A DNA stretch of 64,000 nt from Fragum whitleyi. Lineage: Eukaryota; Mollusca; Bivalvia; Cardiida; Cardiidae. A program made the translations under genes and the position numbers. A model generated the notes under the pieces. That model ran no database searches and was not told the origin of the DNA. It was given only the letters and a program-made list of their open reading frames with translations. The stretch spans positions 33,375,058 through 33,439,057 of the forward strand of contig OX411543.1 in the NCBI GenBank assembly GCA_948146395.1, given 5' to 3'. Below are positions 36,801 through 48,800 of the stretch, piece by piece; within the stretch, counting starts at the first letter, position 1, and every line of letters starts with the position of its first letter.

Positions 36801-39800
36801 ATAGCTAGAAAATGTTAAGGCAATTTGAAAAAAAAAATGTAGGCCAATCATGAGGGAGAGACAAGAAAATCACTCTGACACTCCACCCTTGGATTATATG
36901 TTTTGCATATAACACCACCTCCATCAGACTTTATTCTTGCACTCAACAAGGCTAAAATGAAATTATATCATAAGTAGAATATGTTTCAAGTAATTGAGTG
37001 ATTGTTTGTTTTAAACAGACTTTTGAAAGAACTTTTTTAAAATATGATCAATCTATGATAGATAGGTCCATTGCTTAATAAGCCATGCTTATGCTTTTCA
37101 TGGCATATTTCTGCTGGACACAAAGCTTTGGAAAACAGTATAGACTGAGATCGGACTCATTTTCTACTTTCTATTGTGTTATTTTGGGGAAACTAGTGCC
37201 AGACTTGTTTTAATGTCAAAGATATTGGCAATTTCTTTCGAATTAAATCAAAATTCAGCATGATGAGGGTTGAATCATTGTTTGTATTTATATCACAGGC
37301 TATATCGGACAACTGTCCACAACTGGCACATATTAACCTGGCCAGATGTGACAAGCTTCCAAATGATACTATCAACACCATACTGAAGGGATGCAAGCTT
37401 CTCAGGGACATTGATTTATCAGGGACCACTGTAAGTAAATGTGAGCAGGTCCTTCAGGGGAACCTTTGAACTTTTAAAAACGTTTAAATTGAGTTGGAAT
37501 CCTTTAAAATCATTATTTTGCTTGGAGCCTTTGAAATGCCTATATTTTGATTATAAAACCTTAGACTTTTGATATCAAGTATCAAACAACAATGTTGTTC
37601 TTCAAGTTTCTGTATTTATCCACTTCTTACTTAAAGTTAGTAAGAAGACGATAAGTACAGAAACTTAAAAGAACAGTATTTATTCTTATGCGGATAATCT
37701 CCGCATCATAAGATCTGCAGCATAATGTTTTTCTTTTGTCCACCTGTCTGTTGGTCTGCCTGTCTATCTGCAAAACTTAAACAAAAAGACATAAGATTGC
37801 CAATTACTCCAAGGCTATTTAAGATACAATGCTCACATAAGGTATGATGATAGATCTTGATGACCTGCATCTACAGATACCAAGGTCAAGGCCATGTGAC
37901 AAGTTTTTGGAAATAACCATTTAGGGGGCATTCCTGTTTCACAAACACATCTTGTAAAAACCCACTGCTTCTGTTTGTTATTTTCATATTCATCAGGTGA
38001 AAAAGACAGCATATGTTATCCTAAGCCTGAAACTTTGGGAAAGATGGCTTAGGGTCCTATATGACTTATTTTGTGAAAAAAGAGAAAGAAAAACAAGATA
38101 ATTGTTTGCTTTAGTGTAGGATTGATTTATATTCATTGAGTGAACAATAAAAGCTATATTTTCACAAGACAACTGGTGGAGCCAAGAGTAAAAATATAGC
38201 TTTTGTTGTTCACGAAATGAAATATTAATCAATCTTACTCGAAAAACAAACGATTATTCTATTTCTTTATTTCAAAAGTGAGACAAAATGTGAAATTTCT
38301 AGTACATATTTTCGTAAAGTGTGTCATTTTGCATGTGATTGCTATGCAACATTCATTGTGACATCACTTATTTCGCCCCGCATAGATGACGTCATATAGA
38401 AGGAAATGCACAAAAGCAGGGTATAAGTTTTTGATAATTTCACTGCTTTTGCGGTGAGATTATCAAGTGATAATCACCGTTATTTCTCGATAAACCATCG
38501 AAAAGCATTAAAGAATATGTGTTACCTGTCAAGTATAAGAAGTATCAAACCTGTACAGTACCTGTAGTAAAAGTGAAAATGTTTCAGGCATATTTGTAAG
38601 TTTGTATCAAGCTCTAAGTTATTTCTTTGAATTATATAGCAGTCGATTATTTAAATTATATTCAAATCTTTCTTTTTATGCAATGATAGTGTCAATTCAC
38701 TTTTTAGGGCGTTAATATTAATTAATTTTTTCAGAGACCCTAAAAACACTTTAACCCTTTCCTGTTTAATCCCTGCTTTTTACGTGCCTGTGATTTTATG
38801 GTTGAGAAAACATTGTGAAAAAAGCAGAAATTGCTTCTGACAAGCAATTTCTTCTTTTTTCACACTATTTTCTACCCAACTGAATGGTTATTTTTCAAAC
38901 CCACTTAAAATTTTCGTCAGCAAAACCCTTGAATTTGGACAGGTCCAAAATTTTGTAAAACAGGAAAGGGTTAAACTTTCATGCTTCGCTCTCGGGCTTA
39001 AACCATTTTTTGGTTTCTGCTAATATTAACTCCCCCAAAAACACTGGATTTGGCCCATTATAAAAAACTAACTCTATGTAATGATGTACTCTGTATTGCA
39101 GGCTGATAGTGTATCTCCACAGACCTTGAGTAATATAGCTTCCACATGCTCTACTCACTTGACAAAACTTGTACTCACAAATAATCCAGTGAAAGCTTTT
39201 GGTGTATCCTTCTCATCCTTATTGGTAAATATTATTATATTAATGCTTTGTAGATGTTTTTCGAGGAATTACGGTAGATTATCATTTTGATAAACTTACC
39301 AGTGAAATTATCAAAAACTTATGCCCTGCTTTTGTTAATTTTGCCCTATCTGATGTCATCTGAATTGAGCAAAAAAAGTGATGTCATTATAATCGTTACA
39401 GAGCAATCACATGCAGTTATCTTAAAATTTTTCACAATTTGTCTCATTCATGCATTAAAGAAATAGAATAATCAATTGTTTTTTGAGTAAGATTGATTGA
39501 TATTTCATTTTGTGAGCAACAAAAGCTATTTTTTCCACTTGTGGCTCCACCACTCATGAAAATATAGCCTTTGTTGTTCACTCAATGAAATATAAACACC
39601 TTACACAGAAACAAACGATTATCCTCTATATAATGATGAAAACTGCACCAAATCCAGCATTTTTCTGTAAAGTGGATTCAAGCATACAATTACAGAGTTT
39701 CACTAGTGGTATCCTTGGTCTAGAGGTAGAGCATCAGCCTCTTGACCAAGAGGTCCAGAGTTCAATTACAGGGAGTGGCTAGCCATCCTGGCTCTTTCAT

Positions 39801-42800
39801 TTGCCAGCACATTTAGGGCAAGAACTGGTGAATTTTCCAGGATGCAGATTCGAGAAGGATTAATCTAAGATGTAAGAACTCAAGGTATCAAGGTAACAGG
39901 TTTAAACCATCTTTCATTCTTGTATACAGTTATAACAGAATATCTGAATAAGAATGAAAAAAACTAGGCCACAGAGGGGGGGTGTATTTAAACTCCCTTT
40001 TCTCCTCCTTTATCATGCTGGTAAAAAACCCTACTTGTTCAATAATGCAATCATAGGGCTGAAAGATAAAATATTAAATTAGACTTGAATGTGAATATGA
40101 CCCAAACTTTTCCGAGAAGATTCTCATGATCTAAGAAAATAAGTATCTTTTAGGATCAGTTGTCAAGGTCATGGGTCCACTTTATAGTTATTCTTTCATC
40201 TTCATCAAGAGCCGCTGTCATAGTGCATTTGGTAGAGCGTTGGACTTTCATTTAAAAGCTCCCGGGTTTGATTCCCAACTGTGGCATGATTATTTCTGAC
40301 TATGGTGTTTGTCTTACACCAATGGGTTAATTATCTTAGACCTATGTGGGATAGCAGCTGGAGGCTAGGAAAGGGTGTAATGGTAGTACTGGTGTGAGAA
40401 AAACCAGGAATCCATTGTTATTTGTTCCAGCCACTGAATTTCTGAAAGATTGTTGAAAGTGGGATAAAATCCCATTCAAATAAATTCATCTTCACGAAAC
40501 TTGGAATGTGTGTTCACTATTACATGAGCTATCCAGACAATAAAGGGGGATGAGTGAAAGCATTTTTGTTATGCCCCTTTTTTCAACTTATATTTTTCAC
40601 ATTATCCTGCACCTGTAGCCAAGCGTTACATGAAAATGAAATAAATTACCACAGAGGTAGATTTATTTGAACCCCCTAATCCCTCCTGTGCTCTTGTTAA
40701 AAAAAAGCAGTCTAATGTGCAATAAGACAATGCAGAAATATTGCACATTAGGTCTTAACTATTCCGATGAATTACAACTTTTTGACTCTTAAAGGGAAAA
40801 GCTTGAATAAACCATTTGGAAAATGAAATCAAACGATGCTTGTCAAAGCAATTTCTTCATTTTCAAGAATACTGTCTTCTTGAAACAACAAAGATATCTA
40901 AAATATCATTGAAAGTGTCATCAACAACTTCTTTGAAAATGGACCAAGTTAAAACAATGGTGTTTAGTGATGGGTTTACAGAGGTACAGATAAGAGGGGT
41001 AAAGCCAGTCTAAGACCTTCATTCTTAAATGAAACCCTATGTTGTGGGTACTCACTTGAATCATCTTGGCAAGATGATTCCAGTGAGCACCCACTATAGA
41101 AGATTTGTGCAAGTACTATTAAAATAATTCAATTTGAATTTAAAAATACCCTGGGCCTTCTCTTGGGGTCGCCATTGTCGCCAAATGCAAAAATGAAATG
41201 AATTTGGCGATAAAAAAATGAAATTGGCGAAATGACAGGCGACAAAAAAAATTGAATTTTGACCCATCAGCGATTATTGATTTTGACATAGGCTGATAGG
41301 ATATTGTGTCACAAGTGACTGTCAACTAATTGAGGCAAAAGGCATGTGTGTCAACTAGTAACCTCTTTGCTACCCATAACACTTGTGTGATTGTTTACAA
41401 AAATTATCTGCCAATTATATGTTAATTGACATTTAAATATGATCCCCCAGGACGATGAGCTATATAAAAGGAACATAAGATTTTATCAAGCAAAGTTTTC
41501 AGAGGAAAAATGGCTCCAAATTTGGCTCCTAAAATCCATATTTGGCTCCAATTTTTTTGATTTGGCGAAAGTGTTGGCAAAAAGAAAATTCAGTTCAGAG
41601 AAGGCCCTGATACCCCCTGCTATCTGTACCTCTGGGTAAATTCATTTATTTTTCAGGAGAATTGCCCTAACCTTGAGCACCTGGATATTTCACATATAAC
41701 TTTAACCTCAACCTTCTCCATTGACATTGAGAAGTTTCAGAGATCGTGTCCAAACTTGAAGGTCCTGGGGCTAGCTAACTCCTCCTTTAGAGCCACGCTT
41801 GTTACTCAGAGAGCATGGGTAAGGTAGTTTACTGCTTAGTTATCAGGGTTTTAGTCTGACTTCAGTAAAATGGGGTCCAAAGGACTCAACAATTAGGATC
41901 TATAAGGGGTCCTTTCTTAATGTTTGGTGGGTCCCCACTTAGATAAAGTCTATTTATTTAAACAATCATTTTGTGGTGTTTTTTTTCAAATTTAATGCTA
42001 TTTTCTGGTTAAACGTAAAGAAAGTGTTGGATATTTATGAATATTCGGGGCTCAACCTCAGGGGAGAATTGAAGACTGTTTTTAAATAGTCTTCAAATCT
42101 TTTCTGAAGTTGATCCCCAGAGGGTCCATGGGACTCACATCAGATAGTTTTGAGAATCCAGGCTCCTTATTTGTGAGTCTCAGACTCGCAAAACCTGCAT
42201 CCCTTGAAACCCTGGTTATTATACCCCAAGCCTACAAAGTAGGTCCATCTTTAGACCTTTTTATGCCCCCGATAGGGAGGCATCATAAATTTGACTTGTC
42301 TGTCCGTCCGTCTGTCCGTCCGTCTGTCCGTCCGTCCGTCCGTCCGTCCGTCCGTCCGTCCGTCCGTCCGTCATTCCGTCCAAAAACTTTAACATTGGCC
42401 ATAACTTCCTTATTACTATCAAAGCGGTGTCGGGGGCATTGTCATCTTACAGTGACAGCTCTTGTTCATGTCAAAACTCTTACTTGAGAACAAAGTGACC
42501 TAGATCATGAAACTTTATACAGTTGTTGCTCATCACCAAAGTAGGCGCCTTATTGTTTATGGATCGCAAAGTTCAAGGTCACAATTTGAATATGTGTGCA
42601 AAAACATTAATGGAACTTGGGTAAAGGGCCAATGGAGGTTATTAATCTGAGTTGCAACAGATCATTAAAATGGTTTGATTTATAAAAGCTTTAAAAAAGA
42701 CTTTAGCCTGCCTACACTCCTTTGGATATTTTGATGATGTCTATAATTTTGACTCCAATAAAAGACATAGTTGGTAAATATTTGCACTTGTTCTTCTTAT

Positions 42801-45800
42801 CCATACCAGAAGATTAACAAGCATAGCTTCATTGTTGTTTGCAATCTTAACTTGGACCTGTTTAAAGATCATCATAACAGGAAAATGTAAGTGTACATTG
42901 GGTCAATCAAGAATTATACAGGCTTTACTCAGCCAGCAGTCTCATTTGCAAGACTTATTAAAGATTTCATAACAAGGGCTTCAATCGGATAAAACATAAA
43001 AATGTTTGGCCAATCACAGCCTGCATTATGGCTTTTAGTTTATTGACAGTTTATTATTTTATTACAAAAATAAAGAGTAAAAACACACTAAAAATTTGAG
43101 AACTTACTTGTTACAAGCAATATCTTCATTTTCAATTCTTCTACTAAAAAAGGGTGAGTCAAAATTTCAACTCAAAGTATTCTTCTACAAAGTCTTTCAA
43201 TTTAGAGTAAATCAAAGTTGTTGCCTTATCCCTTTGGTAGTCATCTAAATGATTGTCATTTTATACATATTTTCTATTCTTTAATGCTTTTGGTGAATAA
43301 TTGAGAAATAAAGGTAGAATATCATTTGAAACTCACCTTCTGATCGTTAAAATTATCAAAAACTTATTTTATGCTTTCGTTCATTTCATAATTCCTGAGC
43401 AGAGCCCAAAAATGATGTTGTCATGAATGTTGCATAGGAATCACATGCAAAGTAATATGCTGTAAGAAAATTTATCAAAAAGTTTTTATATTTTGTCTGA
43501 TCTATGCATTTTGAGTAAGATCGATTGATATTTCATTGATTGATATTTCATTTTATGAACAACAAATGCTGTATTGTCAAATGAGGCACCACAACTCAGG
43601 AATACATACTGTAGGTTTTGTTTTGCACTCAATTGAATATAAATCAATCTTACACTTAAACAAATAATCTTCCTTTATATATCTCTTATGTTAATAAAGA
43701 ATTCGCTTAAAAAATGCGCACATATGTGCACTATCAATAGAACAATCTATACTTTCTAGTGGGAAAAAGCTAGGTGCAGTTTGAGCAAATTATGTCATTT
43801 TTTTATTTGGATTTTATACAAATGTACCCCTATCCAGTTCCAACAACCTAGGATACACACTAGCAGGTGGTACTCTTGTTTTTCCTCTCGTAGTAGGTTG
43901 GAAATTAGCGTCAACCCTATTTATTTGGAGGACTCTGATTCATGTACTGTGTTTTGTACATAGGGGTCCGAAATTACCCCCCAACCACCATATAGACTAA
44001 TAATATAAACTATTTATATTATTAGTCTATATGGAGGTGGTGGTGGGGGTGTATTTTGGACCCGTATGGTTTTGTATACCACAGGAGCTGTCACCAGGTT
44101 TCCCGAACCTAGAAGAATTAAGTGTGGCTGTCACTATAGACGATTTTGCTAGTGCCATTACTGAACATGTTTTACACAGGTGATTTTGTTTGGCATATTA
44201 TTTCATTGTTAGTGAAAATTAAGCATTATGATTGGCTTAAAAAATACCTCCATCAACAAAAGTTTGAATATACAGATACCTTGAATACTTAGTAGAAATG
44301 GTTCCATAACCTTGGTGTTGCTGTGTGAGTTTGTGTGTTTGTGGCATTTGCATTAGAAACTTAAACTGTGATCATATATATGTTTTTACTGATGAAAGCT
44401 TTTTAAAACTTGGCATGTGTGTTCATCAGCACAAGAGCTATCTATACTATCAAGGTGTATAACTTTTGAAGAATTTTGTAAAAAATTATGCCCTTTATAT
44501 GACTTAATTTTTTTGTATTATCTGCACCTGCAGCTTGGCGTTGGCACCAATACAATGTTGGCAGTACTCTTGTTTTTAAAGCTCGATTAAGCAAAAAAAG
44601 AAAATCCCTTCATTTCTTAAAATCATAACATTAAAGCAGTGATCAATTAAATATATGTGACACATCACACATGAAGTGCCCTCCTTGGAAATCTGTAAAA
44701 TTTAAAAACAAAGGTTCCCCTGGAGGTAAACAGGAAGTTCCATCTCAAAAGTTCTTATACAGGAAGGTAGAATGATCATTCCAGATCGTGATAATCACTT
44801 AAGTGCATATAGTTTCAATCTTAGTCATCTTGTGCATTGTGCATACTTTACACACTAACCAAATTGTCACTTATCCTTAAGAGTTCATGTAGTCTCCTTT
44901 CTGTATAATTTTTAGCTCGCCCGGGACGAAAGTCTCGGAAGAGCTATTGTCATACCCTCGGATGTTGGCGTCGGCGTCAGCGTCGGTGTCGGCATTGGCA
45001 TTAGGTTAAAGTTTTTTATTTCTATCAATATTTATCCTAGAGGCTTTATTTTTTACAGAAACACTCATTAGGGTATAGGCTTTCATTTGAGACCAACATC
45101 CATGTCCAAATGACCTTATGACTATGACCTTGACCCTTTCAAAAAAACTTTAATCAAAAACTTTAACCAAAAATTTTAACCAAAAAAACTTTAACCTTGC
45201 TTATATTTTCTGTAAGCTTTAAACTAAAGACATCATTACTTCATATGCACACTCATTAGGTGATAGGCTTTCACCATAGACAAAGGTACTTGACAATTTG
45301 ACCTTGACCTTGACCCTTTGTGGACTTTAACCAAAAAACTTTAACCAAAAACTTTAACCTTGCATATATTTTTAATGCTCTAACCTAGGGACATCATAGC
45401 TTCATATATATATACTCACCAGGTGAAAGGCTTTCACCAAAGACCAAGGTCCTTCACAATTTGACCTTGACCTTTACCATTTGTGGACTTAGAAAAACTT
45501 TAACTGAAAACTTTAACCAAAAACTTTAACCTTGCTTATATTTTCTGAATGCTTTAACCAAGGGACATCATTAATTCATATACATACTCATTAGGTGATA
45601 GGCTTTTGTGAGAGATCAAGGTCCTTGATAATTTGACCTTGACCTTTTATGAACTTAGAAATACTTTAACCAAAATTCTTTTACCAAAAACTTTAACCTT
45701 GCTTATATTTTCTGAATGCTCTAACCTAGGGACATCATAGCTTCATATATATACTCACCAGGTGAAAGGCTTTCACCAGAAACCAAGGGCCTAGACAATT

Positions 45801-48800
45801 TGACCTTAACCTTTTATGGACTTGGAAAAACTTAAACTGAAAAACTTTAACCAAAAATTTAACCTTGCTTATATTTTCTAAATGCTTTACTCAGGGACAT
45901 TATTACTTCATACACATACTCACTAGGTGATAGGCTTCTACAGAGACTAAGGTCCTTCACAGTTTGACCTTGATCTTGACCTTTTGTGGACTTAAAAAAA
46001 TTTTAAAGAAAAACTTCATGTTTGATACAAAGAAATTCCATTGGTAACCTCATCTGCTTGAAGGCTTTCACTTTGCCCTAACCTTATACATGCAATTAAA
46101 ACAAAAAAGTTTTTATATTTCTTAATTACTACTCAAACAGATATATATTAGATCATGGACTTTAACATTGAAAGAAACCACTTTGAACTTCGGTCTTCGG
46201 TCAAGCGCTGTTTGTGACAATCAGCTGTTTGGGCGAGCTACGTTGTCCGCGGACAACTCTTGTTTTATGTCGCCAAAGGTGGCCATGTATTGGTATCATC
46301 TTCTCTGTCTGTCCGTTCGTCCTGATGTCAGAACAAATGTTACAATCTTGTGAACGCAACTCCTCCCTCATTTATGGACTGATTTGAATGAAACATTTTC
46401 ACAAAATGTCCTGGGTCACCTGACCTTGAGCATATTGTCATGGTTTGGTGAATTTCAAAGGGGTTATGGAAAAAGGAGCCTCTATGTAAAAAATCTTTTG
46501 AATGCCACTCTTCCCTCATTTATGGCTCATTTTAAATGAAACTTTCACAAAATGTTCGTTGTCATCTGCCTTGCTCATATTCTTATGGTTTGGTGAATTT
46601 CAGCCTTATCATGAAAAAAGGAGCTTTCATGAAAAAAATCTTGTAAATGCAACTCTTCCACCATTTATGGATCGATTTACATGAAACTTTCACAAAATGT
46701 TCCTAGTCACCTGACCTTGTGCTTAATATTACTCTTTGGTGCATTTCAGCTGTGTCATAGAGAAAAAAAGGCTTCATGAAAAAAGTCTTGTTAACACAAC
46801 TCCTCCTCCATTTATGGACTGATTTAGATGAAACTTTCACAAAATGTTCCTAGTCACCTGACCTTGTGCTTAATATAACTCTTTGGTGCATTTCAGGTGT
46901 GTCTTAGAGAAAAAAAGCCTTCATGAAAAAAATCTTGTAAATGCAACTCCTCCTCCATTTATGGAACAATTTACATGAAACTTTCACAAAATGTTCCTAG
47001 TCACCTGACCTTGTGCTTAATATTACTCTTTGGTGCATTTCAGCTGTGTCATAGAGAAAAAAAGGCTTCATGAAAAAAGTCTTGTTAACACAACTCCTCC
47101 TCCATTTATGGACTGATTTAGATGAAACTTTCACAAAATGTTCCTAGTCACCTGACCTTGTGCTTAATATAACTCTTTGGTGCATTTCAGGTGTGTCTTA
47201 GAGAAAAAAAGCCTTCATGAAAAAAATCTTGTAAATGCAACTCCTCCTCCATTTATGGAACAATTTACATGAAACTTTCACAAAATGTTCCTAGTCACCT
47301 GACCTTGTGCTTAATATTACTCTTTGGTGCATTTCAGCTGTGTCATAGAGAAAAAAAGCCTTCATGAAAAAAATCTTGTAAACGCAACTCCTCCTCCATT
47401 TATGGAACGATTTAGATTAAAATTTCACAAAATGTTTCAAGTAACGTGACGTTGTGCAAATTGTCACAGTTTGGTGCATTTCAGGTGTGTCTTAGAGAAA
47501 AAAAGGCTTCATGAAAAAAATCTTGTTAATGCAACTCCTCCTCCATTTATGGACTGATTTAGATGAAACTTTCACAAAATGTTCCCAGTCACCTATTAAA
47601 AAAAATTAATTTCAGCTGCATAAAGGAAAAAAAGCCTTCATTTCAAATTTCTTGTGAGTGCAACCCCTCCTTCATTTATTGACTGATTATGATGAAACCA
47701 TGATTGTCCTTGTCACCTGACTTTGCAAATGTTGTCAGGGTTTTGTGAAATTCGACCCTGTCAGAGAAAATTGGGGCCTTATTGTCAAATCTTTGTATGT
47801 CTGTACGTCCATACCTCAGAATGTTCCTATGGAGTCCCGAGCTTTTGATTTAGAATGGTTTTAACTGAGTAAAATATCAATTTGGAGATGTTACTGTGTG
47901 ACTTTTTAATACATGTGTGTTGAAAAAATAAACTTATATGACAAAAGATTGTCTAGATAAAGTGACATTTATCTTGGGTTGCAGGTTTTTAAAGAATGCC
48001 ACAAAACTGCGTGTACTAGATATGCGGGGCTGTAAGAATGTGGGGGCCATTTCATGTATTGAGGAGATACATGCAGAGAATTTAGAACAGCTATATCTCA
48101 GTAGAAGTGCCGTCATATCCTGTGACAATCTACCTCAAATTATGAACAAGGTATGTTAGAATTAAAATCTGTGTAATATACATTAAAAAATTCTAATGAA
48201 AGCTTCACTGGTAACTTATTCTTATTTTGATTTAGTAAGACTAAAGAGTAAAAAATCTCAACTGAAAATATTGAAAAGTTAACTCAAAAGTTAAAACAAA
48301 TAATTATAAGATAGTTTTGCACTAAGTTCTTGATAGGGATTTTCCATAGGGTTATTTGTTTTTTTTTCAATTGGTTACATGTTTAGGAAAAGCATACAGA
48401 TCTTAACCCTTATCATGCTGAACCTGTAATATTCCTGCTTTGGCAGGAGCTATAGACAAACATCAGCCTGCACAAATGTGCAGTCTGATCTTAGTGACTA
48501 GTCTACACCACCTTTTTCTCACTTTCAAACCAGAAATGTCAATAGATTTAGTTTTTCAAATAAAAATTGACCTACAGTTGGTACTTTCAGTGCTTTTTGC
48601 CCTTTGATTTTGATGAAAATTGTTAGCCAAAATTTATTCAGCATGACAAGGGTTAACTCCAACATTAGTGACAATTATAATTATGTTATGAGTGAAATCA
48701 ATGCAAGATTGTTTAAACAAGCATCAACCCTTGTTATGCTAGGCCCGAAATATTCCTGCTTTTGCAGGAGATTGATTAGCCTGCACTTTATGTGACACAT

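Noticed and set aside
42110..42487. 125-aa frame rich in RPSV repeats
   Set aside because: It is translated from the GTCC microsatellite of a HINE-like element.
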